Source: JAJRXR01 sp041402005
Lineage (GTDB): Bacteria; Planctomycetota; Phycisphaerae; Phycisphaerales; UBA1924
NCBI GenBank assembly: GCA_041402005.1
Contig: JAWKTB010000004.1
Coordinates: 310,001 to 374,000 of the forward strand
DNA length: 64,000 nucleotides
Reading direction: 5' to 3'
Position 1 is the first letter of the stretch, and each line of letters starts with the position of its first letter. Positions 51,689 to 59,641 of this stretch are shown in pieces. Position numbers and translations under genes: made by a program. The notes under the pieces are model-generated. The model saw only the letters and a program-made list of their open reading frames with translations. It did no database searches and was not told the origin of the DNA.

Positions 51689-51711
51689 CGCCGCGCTTTC
51701 CCCCGCCCCAT
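51685..51711 (-). CDS. Leaderless 8-codon upstream ORF overlapping the sigma start
   Basis: ATG 51711-51709 reads M-G-R-G-K-A-R-R and stops with TGA at 51687-51685, inside TGATG with the sigma factor's ATG. TACACT lies exactly 7 nt before it. The peptide is Arg/Gly-rich and probably regulatory, if translated, through coupling to the sigma gene. The alternative is a chance short frame in a leader. Confidence 0.35.
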   Translation of the reverse strand: MGRGKARR

Positions 51712-51718
51712 GACGCGG

Positions 51719-51724
51719 AGTGTA
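51719..51724 (-). promoter_or_regulatory. Putative -10 hexamer TACACT of the sigma operon
   Basis: Seven nt before the mini-ORF ATG at 51711; it would set the transcript start at or near that ATG. The 210 bp to the divergent gene at 51935 hold both promoters. Confidence 0.4.
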
Positions 51725-51934
51725 GTAGGCAAAGCGCGCGGCAACGTGCGGGAGCAGTAAGGCGGGTTTTTTTGCCCGTCAGGTATCTCATGCCGTCGGC
51801 CGGGCTCCTGTGGGTGTTGCCGCCCGGCGGGGGGTCCTCGGGCGACGACGTGTGCAGGTTCAGGCGTGCGGCCCGGCACGCCCGAACCCTCCATCACCCG
51901 GGCCGACGCGGGGCAGCGTCCAAGGAGATCCGTG

Positions 51935-52366
51935 ATGTTCAAGAAGTGCGTGACCCTCTCGGCGGCCGCCGCCACCCTCGCCCTCGCGGGCGTCGCAAGC
52001 GTGTACGCCGGCGGCGGCGGCAACCCGGACCAGATCCGTGTCGAGGCTCGCATGGAGCTGGGCCCCGACCAGGCCCAGGCCAAGGCCCGCTACCGTGATC
52101 GGTTCCGCAACGGCCTGCTCGAGCAGCGATTCGACGTCGAGGCCGAGGACTTCGAGCCCGGCGCCGAACTCGCCGTGACCGTCAACGGCCTGACCGTCGG
52201 CACGATCTTCGCCAACGACCTGGGCGTCGCCGAGATGCAGCTGCGGACCGCCGAGTTCATCGACGACCCGGGCGATGGCTCGCCGATCGACTCGGACTTC
52301 CCCCGCCTCATGCCGGGCGACGTGGTCGTCGTCGGCCCGCTCAAGGGCGTCTTCGAGGCCAACTGA
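51935..52366 (+). CDS. Small secreted protein of unknown family
   Basis: 143 residues from ATG 51935, with AAGGAG 7 nt upstream. A signal peptide (to VASVYA, ~residue 24) is followed by a mature domain with VNGLTVGTIFANDLGVAEMQLRT. The same V-N-x3-VG-x-IF...LG-AE-[ML] core occurs at 58613, so this is a shared domain. No anchor module here. Divergent from the sigma operon, a possible target. Confidence 0.68.
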   Translation: MFKKCVTLSAAAATLALAGVASVYAGGGGNPDQIRVEARMELGPDQAQAKARYRDRFRNGLLEQRFDVEAEDFEPGAELAVTVNGLTVGTIFANDLGVAEMQLRTAEFIDDPGDGSPIDSDFPRLMPGDVVVVGPLKGVFEAN

Positions 52367-52400
52367 GGTCTCTCTCGTTCAGCCGTTCTCTGACCACACG

Positions 52401-52430
52401 CCCCGCCGGCCGGAAGGTCGGCGGGGAGTT
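52401..52430 (+). terminator. Hairpin terminator
   Basis: Stem CCCCGCCG (52401-52408)/CGGCGGGG (52419-52426), followed by AGTTT, 34 nt after the 51935 gene. Confidence 0.5.
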
Positions 52431-52483
52431 TCCCAAGGCGCCCGCCCGCCTCTTGTACGGGCGTCTGATTCAGGAGTCGGACC

Positions 52484-53317
52484 ATGCACGCCAGCCCGGT
52501 GTTCACGCTCGCCGTCCTCGTCAGCGCCGCCCCGGCGCTGTCGCAGGTGATGATCCCCGCCGAGTTCGAGTCGCCCAGCCAGACGCTCTCACGCCTGTTC
52601 ACGATCGGGGGCGTGTCGAGTTTCACGCTCTCGAGCTCGGGCGAGACGGTCTACGAGGGCGGTTCCCTCCGTCTCGACATCGCCTTCAATGACAACGGCA
52701 TCTTCTCATTCTCCAACGTCGGCCTCGGGGCCCTCGGCGTCGACGGCGTGGACTTCCTTGTCGACCCCGGCGCCGACACCTTCAGCATCGGTGTCAAGAC
52801 CCCGTCCCCCGCGGTCGGTGGGCTCCGCCTGCTCGTGACGCTGCGCGACGACGACAACGCGGACGGCGTGATCGACCTCAACGACGACGACGAGTGGCTC
52901 GCCGGCCCGGTCACCCTCGACCCGGGCGTCGGGGTCTACAACATCCCCCTCGCCGACTTCACCGACGCGAACCCGGGCGACGGCGACGACACGCCCAACT
53001 TCGGCCAAGGCCTGGCGGGCACGATGATCCTGACGATCGAGACCGCCGAGTCGATGCCCGGCGGGATGGTGACGCAGCCCGTCACGCTCTTCATCGACCA
53101 CGCGGGCGCGTACGTCGGGGCGCAGTCGATCCCCGACGCCGGGTGCCCGGCCGACCTGGCGGAGCCGTCGGGCGTGCTGGACTTCTCCGACGTCGTTGCG
53201 TTCCTCACCGCGTTCGGAACCGCTGATCCAGCCGCGGACTTCGCGCCCCCTGTCGGAGTCTTTGACTTCTCCGACGTGCTCGCCTTCCTGAGCGCATTCG
53301 CGAGCGGCTGTCCCTAA
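52484..53317 (+). CDS. Secreted protein with dockerin-like anchor
   Basis: 277 residues from ATG 52484, with AGGAG upstream. A signal peptide ends near PALSQ (residue ~21). The middle (~22-215) is a beta-sandwich-like domain of unknown family with an acidic calcium-loop-like stretch RDDDNADGVIDLNDDDEW. The last ~55 residues, from CPADLAEPSGVLDFSDVVAFL, are the paired anchor module. First gene of the plus-strand exoprotein cluster. Confidence 0.78.
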   Translation: MHASPVFTLAVLVSAAPALSQVMIPAEFESPSQTLSRLFTIGGVSSFTLSSSGETVYEGGSLRLDIAFNDNGIFSFSNVGLGALGVDGVDFLVDPGADTFSIGVKTPSPAVGGLRLLVTLRDDDNADGVIDLNDDDEWLAGPVTLDPGVGVYNIPLADFTDANPGDGDDTPNFGQGLAGTMILTIETAESMPGGMVTQPVTLFIDHAGAYVGAQSIPDAGCPADLAEPSGVLDFSDVVAFLTAFGTADPAADFAPPVGVFDFSDVLAFLSAFASGCP

Positions 53318-53353
53318 CTGACCGCCCCACACGGGTGGCGTAGCTCCCCCCTC

Positions 53354-53387
53354 GACAGCCCGTGTCCGCCCCGCGGCACGGGCTGTC
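53354..53387 (+). terminator. Hairpin terminator
   Basis: Perfect 11-bp stem GACAGCCCGTG (53354-53364)/CACGGGCTGTC (53377-53387) followed by CTATTT, 36 nt after the 52484 gene. Confidence 0.6.
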
Positions 53388-53533
53388 CTATTTGCTGACC
53401 GCGCTGTCCACATTTTCGAGAACGCGCGTATCTGCCCGATCAGCGTCCGCTCCTGTGTCGGGACGAAGACAGACGCTGCGACACGCAGCACCACATCTCC
53501 CCCTCCGCCGACTGGCGGCGATCCCCTTCCCTC

Positions 53534-53559
53534 GGTCCGCGCCTTCACCGGCGCGGACC
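53534..53559 (+). promoter_or_regulatory. Leader hairpin before the beta-propeller gene
   Basis: Perfect 10-bp stem GGTCCGCGCC/GGCGCGGACC with a 6-nt loop TTCACC, 50 nt before ATG 53610. It has no T-tract, so a leader structure is as likely as a terminator. Confidence 0.35.
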
Positions 53560-53609
53560 GGCTTCGACGCATGCCGGCACGCGCCGGCCCGACCCCGAGA
53601 GGATCCATC

Positions 53610-55826
53610 ATGAGCGCCACCCGCACCAGTCTCGCCGCGTTTCTCCTCATCTGTGCCGCCGGCGCCACCGTCAGCGCCCAGGACGTCTCCTGGCAGCTTA
53701 TCCGCCCCTCCAACACCGGCGTCCCGGGCGATTACACCCAGAACATCTTCATCGACGACGACGACTCCCCCTGGATCTCCGGGTACGTCACCTTCTGGGA
53801 AGAGGGCGGCGTCGGCCACTTCGACGGCACGCACTGGCGCACGCTCAACAACGTCGACTGCCCCATCATCGGCCAGGAGATCGGCGCCCCGCGCTTCAAC
53901 GACATCGTCAAGACCGACGACGGCATCATGTGGATCGGCGGCAGTCAGGGGCTGATGCGCTTCGATCCGACCGACGAGCCCTGGTGCGTCACTCGCTACA
54001 CCCCCTCCAACTCCGGCATCGCCGGCGCGTACGTCAGCAACATCGACATCGCCCCCGACGGCACCCTCTGGATGGCATGCTCCACGTGGGGAGGCAGCAC
54101 GCAGGGCGGCCTCTCCCAGTACGACCCCTCCACCAACACCTGGAACAGTTGGGACACCTCCAACGGCCTGCCCTGGTGGGCCGGCTGGGACTGGGTCGAC
54201 TACGTCGGCGTTCAGCCGGACGCTGCCGGCGGATACACCGTCTGGTTCGGCTCCGCCGAGATGGGCCTGACCACCTACAAGGACGGCCTGTTCATCTGGT
54301 ACGGCAGCCCCACGCCCCCCAACGTCCACCCACTCCCCTCCCGCACGCTCGGCGAGGACCCCGTCGCCGACAACGGCGACATGCTCGTGTCCACCGATCA
54401 GGGCATCGCCTTCCGCCACCCCGACGGCACGTACTCGATCGTCGGCTCCGCCCCCGCCGGCCTCGGCTCCGAGGTCTCCATCATCCAGCAGGTCTCGGGC
54501 GGGCGCGTCCTCCTCGGGACGTTCGGCGCCGACGTCTTCCTCTGGGACGGCTCCTGGACATACCTCGGCAACTGGGGCTCGGGCAACCACACCTACACCC
54601 TAACCGAGGACTCCACCGGCGCCTTCTGGGCCGGGGGCATCGGCGGCGCGTCCAAGTACGAGAACGGCGCCTGGCAACGCTACCGCCTCACCAACACCGG
54701 ATTCACCTCCTTCTTCCCCGAGGGCGTTGCGCACAACCCCGTCAACGGGGACGTCGCCTTCGCCGTCAACGCCGGCACGGGCGTCGGCGGCTTCGACCTC
54801 ATGCACCGCGACGGGACCTGGACCAACGCCAACGTCGCGACCTACGGCCTGGGCCTGCCCTGGGACTACCCCACCGACAGCACCACCAACCTCGCCTACC
54901 GCCCCAACGGAAATCTCCTCTTCGCCCCCCGCAACAACGGCCTGCACGAGTACACCGGCAAGGACTACGTCGCCCTCATCTCCGATCCCTACAGCATCGA
55001 GCACATCGCCGTCTCCGGAAATGGGCGCGGCTGGGCCTCGACCGGGCGCGGCCTCCTCTTCATGGAGGACGCCGATGGCCAGTGGGACACGACCTTCAGC
55101 AACGCCGATGGCCTCCCCGTCGGCGACATCTCCGACATCGTCGCCGACCCCACCGACCCCGACTTCGTCTTCGTCGGCGCGCAGTTCGGCATCGCCCGCA
55201 CCGACGGCGTCACCTGGGAGATCACGCCCCGCGAGGCCGTCGGGCTCGACCTCGACACCCTCGGCTATCACATCTGGGCTTTCGACGTCGCCCCCGACGC
55301 CACGCTCTGGATCGCCTCGGGCATCGGCCTGTTCCACTACGACCCCGACACCGGTCTCTACGACACCTACGACCTGTCCAACTCCCCCCTGCCCTCCGAC
55401 GACATCCACGACGTCGAGATCGCGCCCGACGGTTCGGTCTGGATCTCCATGTTCGACACCACGTTTCCCTACCCGGGCGGTGTCGCGCGTCTGAAGGACG
55501 GCGCCTGGACCGTCTGGACCGCGACCTCGAGCCCCCTGCCCCACAACCAGATCTGGGACATGGAGAGCACGCCGATCGTGGGCGGGTACGAGATGTGGAT
55601 CGCCACCGCCAGCGAGGCCGTCGCCGTCGTCACGGTCGAGACGAACGCAACGTGCCCCGCCGACCTCGCCGAGCCCCAAGGCCAACTCGACTTCTCCGAC
55701 GTCGTCGCCTTCCTCACCGCCTTCGGCGCGATGGACCCGAGCGCCGACTTCGCGACGCCCACGGGTCAGTTCGACTTCTCCGACGTCGTCGCCTTCCTCA
55801 CCGCCTTCGGCGCCGGCTGCCCATGA
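53610..55826 (+). CDS. Secreted beta-propeller protein with dockerin-like anchor
   Basis: 738 residues from ATG 53610, with GAGAGGATCC upstream. Signal peptide to VSAQ (~residue 23). Many repeats of the kind IDIAPDGTLWMACS, DIVKTDDGIMWIGG and VEIAPDGSVWISM, i.e. Reg_prop/two-component-regulator-propeller blades, fill ~30-660. The C-terminal ~57 residues are the anchor module (TCPADLAEPQGQLDFSDVVAFL...GAGCP). Here the propeller is not attached to a kinase, so it is presumably a binding or structural surface protein. Confidence 0.85.
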   Translation: MSATRTSLAAFLLICAAGATVSAQDVSWQLIRPSNTGVPGDYTQNIFIDDDDSPWISGYVTFWEEGGVGHFDGTHWRTLNNVDCPIIGQEIGAPRFNDIVKTDDGIMWIGGSQGLMRFDPTDEPWCVTRYTPSNSGIAGAYVSNIDIAPDGTLWMACSTWGGSTQGGLSQYDPSTNTWNSWDTSNGLPWWAGWDWVDYVGVQPDAAGGYTVWFGSAEMGLTTYKDGLFIWYGSPTPPNVHPLPSRTLGEDPVADNGDMLVSTDQGIAFRHPDGTYSIVGSAPAGLGSEVSIIQQVSGGRVLLGTFGADVFLWDGSWTYLGNWGSGNHTYTLTEDSTGAFWAGGIGGASKYENGAWQRYRLTNTGFTSFFPEGVAHNPVNGDVAFAVNAGTGVGGFDLMHRDGTWTNANVATYGLGLPWDYPTDSTTNLAYRPNGNLLFAPRNNGLHEYTGKDYVALISDPYSIEHIAVSGNGRGWASTGRGLLFMEDADGQWDTTFSNADGLPVGDISDIVADPTDPDFVFVGAQFGIARTDGVTWEITPREAVGLDLDTLGYHIWAFDVAPDATLWIASGIGLFHYDPDTGLYDTYDLSNSPLPSDDIHDVEIAPDGSVWISMFDTTFPYPGGVARLKDGAWTVWTATSSPLPHNQIWDMESTPIVGGYEMWIATASEAVAVVTVETNATCPADLAEPQGQLDFSDVVAFLTAFGAMDPSADFATPTGQFDFSDVVAFLTAFGAGCP
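55664..55823 (+). repeat. Anchor-module DNA repeat, copy 1
   Basis: Contains CGACTTCTCCGACGTCGTCG-type units twice about 81 bp apart, nearly identical to the copy at 62677. See the finding on DNA-level similarity. Confidence 0.55.
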
Positions 55827-55861
55827 CCCCACGCACCACCCACCCAGGAAGAGATACGTTC

Positions 55862-58390
55862 ATGACACGCCACAACCTTCACGTCGTCGCCGGCACACTC
55901 GTCGGGCTCACCGCCTCGCAGGCCCTTCCTCAGGACGTCAACGGCAACGCCCTCGCCGACTCGACCGAGATCCGACTGGGCAACGCCCAGGATTGCAACC
56001 ACAACGGCGTCCCCGATGACGTCGACGCGACCCGCCCGCACTTCTCGTCGGCCGTCGAGCACCTCAACGGCGTGCAGGCGTTCCAGAACAACGTCTGGGA
56101 CGCGGCGCCGCTCGAACTCAACGCTGACGGGCTGCCCGACCTCGCCCTCGCTGTCTTCACGAGCACGAACTTCGGATCCATCGCCCTCTGGCGGGGCAAT
56201 GCCGAGGGGCCAGCGCTCACCCACATCACGGACATCGGCTTCCCCAACGCCCGCCCGACCTACATCCGTGCCGCCGACATGAACGCCGACGGGCGCGACG
56301 ACATCATCGCCGGCGATTCCTCGTTCAACCGCGCCTATGTCCTGCTCGCGACCGGCGACGAGACATTTGCCCCACCGATCATTCTCCAGGGCGAGGCATC
56401 GAACAACGGGATGGGCGCCATCGACGTGGGCGATCTCGACAACGACGGCGACGTCGACGTCGTCACCGCCGCCTGGGGCCAGGACACGATCAGCGTCTTC
56501 TTGAACAACGGCAACGGGACATTCGCGCCCCGCGCCACCTACGCCGTGGACAACACACCCTCCGCCCTCGACATCGGCGACGTCGATGGGGACGGCATGC
56601 CCGACGTCGCCGTCGGGCACCGCTTCTTCTCGAACTTCAACCAGAACGCCACCGTCGTCATCATGCGCAACACCGGCGGGGGCGAGCTCGCCTTCGACCA
56701 GCGCCTCACCCAGCCCGACGGGACCGGCACGTTCTCCGCCCGCCCCGAGGTCCGCGACGTCGCGTTGGCCGATTTCGACCACGACGGCGACGTCGATCTC
56801 TTCAGCTCCAACGTGGACACCAACGTCCTCGCCGTCTGGACGAACGAGGGAGGCGTCCTCTCGCTCGCCTTCACCCTGGGCGACGGCGAGAACCTCGGGT
56901 ACTCCGCCGGACGCGTCCTCGTCACCGACCTCGACGACGACGGCTGGGAAGACGTCGCCTGGTGCGACGAGGACATGTACTCGGTCAGCGTCTACCGCAA
57001 CGTCGCTGGGCAGCTCGAGTTCGATCAGGCCTGGGCGTCCGGGACGGCCTTCTCGGTCGCCGCGGCGGACTACTCGCACGACGGCCTGCCCGACCTGGTC
57101 ACGACCGACGACTTCCAGCGCACGTTCTCCATCCTCGCCAGCCGCGGCGATCTCCTCTTCGACGGCACGGTCCGCGTCCGCCCCCAACCGCTCGCGGCCA
57201 ACAACCTCTTGGCCGAGTTCACGGGTGATGGTCTCACTGACCTCGGCGCGTTCGTGCCCGACGGCGAGTGGGCCGTCTACCCAGGCGTGGGCGACGGCCG
57301 CTTCTCCACGGACCCGATCCTGACGAACCCCTTCACCAGCGGGCGCGTGCTCGCCCGAGACATCAACGCCGATGGCGTGATGGACCTGCTCAACGTCTCC
57401 GGGCACTGCGAGGTGTACCTGGGCGCCGGCGACGGCACGTTCGCCCCCGCCGTCTCCTCGCCACTGTCGGTCAACGCCTCCCGCCTCGCGGTCGCCGACC
57501 TGGACCTCGACGGCTTCCTCGACCTCGCCTGGATCTGGCCCGGACACCCCTCCGTCATGCGCGTCAGCTTCGGCGACGGCTCGGGCGCCTTCGGGCCATA
57601 CACCGAGTACACACTGCTTGCCGAGGACGAGTCCATCGGCGTTGGCGACATCACGGGCGATGGCGCCCCCGAGCTCTTCTCTGGGCACCGGATGGGCCAC
57701 TTCCTCACGCTCGTGAACAACGGCGACGGCACGTTCCAGCCCGCCCGCGACATCGTCATCACCGGAACGCCCCTCGTCCCCGCGGTCGACGCGATCGCCA
57801 TCGCCGACTTCGACACCGACGGCGACAACGACGCCGTCGTCACCGCGGGCGGCCTCCGCTTCTTCGCCAACCCCGGCGACGGGAGCCTCCCCGAGACTCC
57901 GACCCTCGCCAACGCCGTCGGCGCCAGCGAGCTCTTCGTTGAGGACATCGACCTCGACGGCGTCCCTGATCTGTATGGTCAGGGCGGCGTCGTGAACGTC
58001 TACCTCGGCAACGCCGACGGAACGTTCGGCGTCGAGTTCCTCCACCGCTACACCTCCGCCGCCCGCGACATCACCACCGGCGACGCCGACAACGACGGAC
58101 GCGTCGACGTCATGCTCGATCCCGAGAACGGCTGGGAGAATTTCCTCTACCTCAACCGCCCGGCACAGGCCAGCGACGTGAACGCCGACGGCATTCCCGA
58201 CTCCTGCCAGGACATCTGCGCCGCCGACTTCGCCGAGCCCTTCGGCCAGCTCGACTTCTCCGACGTCGTCGCCTTCCTCACGGCGTTCGCCAGCTCAGAC
58301 ACGGCGAGCGACCTGGCCGAGCCGTTTGGACAGTGGGACTTCAGCGACGTCGTCGCCTTTCTTGCCGCGTTCGGCGCGGGCTGCCCATGA
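55862..58390 (+). CDS. Secreted FG-GAP/VCBS-repeat protein with dockerin-like anchor
   Basis: 842 residues from ATG 55862, 35 nt after the preceding gene. Signal peptide to ALPQ (~residue 24). About 12 FG-GAP/VCBS-type repeats with calcium-loop cores, for example DVGDLDNDGDVDVVTA, DIGDVDGDGMPDVAVG and DINADGVMDLLNV, form a propeller as in integrin-alpha-like domains. The C-terminal ~57 residues (CAADFAEPFGQLDFSDVVAFLTAF... GAGCP) are the anchor. Paralogue of the partial gene at 62894. Confidence 0.88.
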   Translation: MTRHNLHVVAGTLVGLTASQALPQDVNGNALADSTEIRLGNAQDCNHNGVPDDVDATRPHFSSAVEHLNGVQAFQNNVWDAAPLELNADGLPDLALAVFTSTNFGSIALWRGNAEGPALTHITDIGFPNARPTYIRAADMNADGRDDIIAGDSSFNRAYVLLATGDETFAPPIILQGEASNNGMGAIDVGDLDNDGDVDVVTAAWGQDTISVFLNNGNGTFAPRATYAVDNTPSALDIGDVDGDGMPDVAVGHRFFSNFNQNATVVIMRNTGGGELAFDQRLTQPDGTGTFSARPEVRDVALADFDHDGDVDLFSSNVDTNVLAVWTNEGGVLSLAFTLGDGENLGYSAGRVLVTDLDDDGWEDVAWCDEDMYSVSVYRNVAGQLEFDQAWASGTAFSVAAADYSHDGLPDLVTTDDFQRTFSILASRGDLLFDGTVRVRPQPLAANNLLAEFTGDGLTDLGAFVPDGEWAVYPGVGDGRFSTDPILTNPFTSGRVLARDINADGVMDLLNVSGHCEVYLGAGDGTFAPAVSSPLSVNASRLAVADLDLDGFLDLAWIWPGHPSVMRVSFGDGSGAFGPYTEYTLLAEDESIGVGDITGDGAPELFSGHRMGHFLTLVNNGDGTFQPARDIVITGTPLVPAVDAIAIADFDTDGDNDAVVTAGGLRFFANPGDGSLPETPTLANAVGASELFVEDIDLDGVPDLYGQGGVVNVYLGNADGTFGVEFLHRYTSAARDITTGDADNDGRVDVMLDPENGWENFLYLNRPAQASDVNADGIPDSCQDICAADFAEPFGQLDFSDVVAFLTAFASSDTASDLAEPFGQWDFSDVVAFLAAFGAGCP

Positions 58391-58426
58391 CGCGCCAGGA
58401 CCCGCGCCCGACTCGGCACGGGACAT

Positions 58427-58467
58427 GGACGGCACCTGCGTCAATGGGCCGTCCCGTTTCGTTTTTG
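58427..58467 (+). terminator. Rho-independent terminator
   Basis: Perfect 7-bp stem GGACGGC (58427-58433)/GCCGTCC (58448-58454) followed by CGTTTCGTTTTT, 36 nt after the 55862 gene. Best terminator in the window. Confidence 0.7.
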
Positions 58468-58612
58468 ATCTCTCGCCGGCGAGCCTCAATCGCGAAGCCG
58501 CGTATCCAGACCCGTCACGCCGACTCCTGTCTGAGACCGCTCCCTATGAGACTCGCGACCCCACGTGGGGCGGGCTGACCCAAACACCGCAACCCCAGAA
58601 AGGCGCTTGATC

Positions 58613-59554
58613 ATGAGAACCAGACTCACCCTCGCCGCGATCACGCTTGGCACGCTCGCCGGGTCCGCGCACGCGCAGGCGAACCCCGACTACCGCGTCC
58701 GGGCCCGGTTCCGGACCGCGCCCGACGCGAGCTGGGGGGCCAACGAGTCGGTCGGGCACGCCGAGTTCCGCGTCCACTCGCGTTTCGGGCACGTGTACTA
58801 CGGCGGCGTGGTCCGCGCCGACGAGTTCAAGTTCCAGGTCCAGATCGACTACCGCGACATCTCCGGCTTCGACCCCGAGTTCTTCGCCAGCCCCTTCAAC
58901 GCAGACTACGACGTCTACATCAACAACGCCTTCGTCGGGCGCGTCTTCATGAGCACGGAGGAGCTGGGCCTCGCCGAGCTCGTCTACGACAGCCGCCACC
59001 CGAACTTCCCAGATCTGCCACTCCCTGAGAACTTCCCCGACCCGGTCGAGCTGTTCGACGTCGTGAGCGTCTTTCCCGCGACCGGCGCAGCGCCCGAGAT
59101 CGGCGCCCCCCTCCCCGCCGGCGACCCCATGTTCCAGTCCGAGCTGATCGAGGAGTTCGCCCGCGGCGACGCCAACATGGACGGCAAGGTCGACGAGGAC
59201 GACTACGCCATCCTCGCGAGCGTCTACGACCCCTTCCACCTACTCGGCGAGCATGTCGGCCCGATGGCGGGCGACTTCACCGCCGACAATCTCGCGGACC
59301 TGGACGACTACGACACGCTCGTCGCCAACTGGACCGACAGCCACGATGTCCCACCCGAGCCCGAGGCCGTCGCGACCCCCTGCGCCGCCGACCTCGCCCA
59401 GCCCTTCGGCACGCTGGACTTCTCCGACGTGCTCGCCTTCCTCACCGCCTTCGCCGCCTCGGCGCCCGAGGCCGACCTCGCCGAGCCGATCGGGACGTTC
59501 GACTTCTCCGACGTGCTCGCCTTCCTGGCAGCCTTCGGCGCCGGCTGCCCGTAG
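58613..59554 (+). CDS. Secreted protein with type I dockerin-like and GC-type anchor modules
   Basis: 313 residues from ATG 58613. Signal peptide to AHAQ (~residue 22). Residues ~60-135 share the V-N-x3-VG...LG-AE core of the 51935 protein (VYINNAFVGRVFMSTEELGLAEL). Two calcium-loop repeats then follow, GDANMDGKVDEDDYAILA and GDFTADNLADLDDYDTLVA, matching the classical type I dockerin repeat. The last ~55 residues are the GC-type module (CAADLAQPFGTLDFSDVLAFL...GAGCP). Both anchor types in one chain are unusual. Confidence 0.8.
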   Translation: MRTRLTLAAITLGTLAGSAHAQANPDYRVRARFRTAPDASWGANESVGHAEFRVHSRFGHVYYGGVVRADEFKFQVQIDYRDISGFDPEFFASPFNADYDVYINNAFVGRVFMSTEELGLAELVYDSRHPNFPDLPLPENFPDPVELFDVVSVFPATGAAPEIGAPLPAGDPMFQSELIEEFARGDANMDGKVDEDDYAILASVYDPFHLLGEHVGPMAGDFTADNLADLDDYDTLVANWTDSHDVPPEPEAVATPCAADLAQPFGTLDFSDVLAFLTAFAASAPEADLAEPIGTFDFSDVLAFLAAFGAGCP

Positions 59555-59641
59555 CCCGAGCGCCATGTATCTGGAGCCCGCAAGGGGCCTCCTCCTCCAT
59601 AAACACCGCTCCCCCGACCCCAGGCAGACAAGGACCACGCC

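Noticed and set aside
53930..55861. Plus-strand extension giving a 1486-residue protein before ATG 55862
   Set aside because: Extension overlaps the real propeller gene in another frame and is Arg/His/Pro-rich; the signal peptide begins at 55862.
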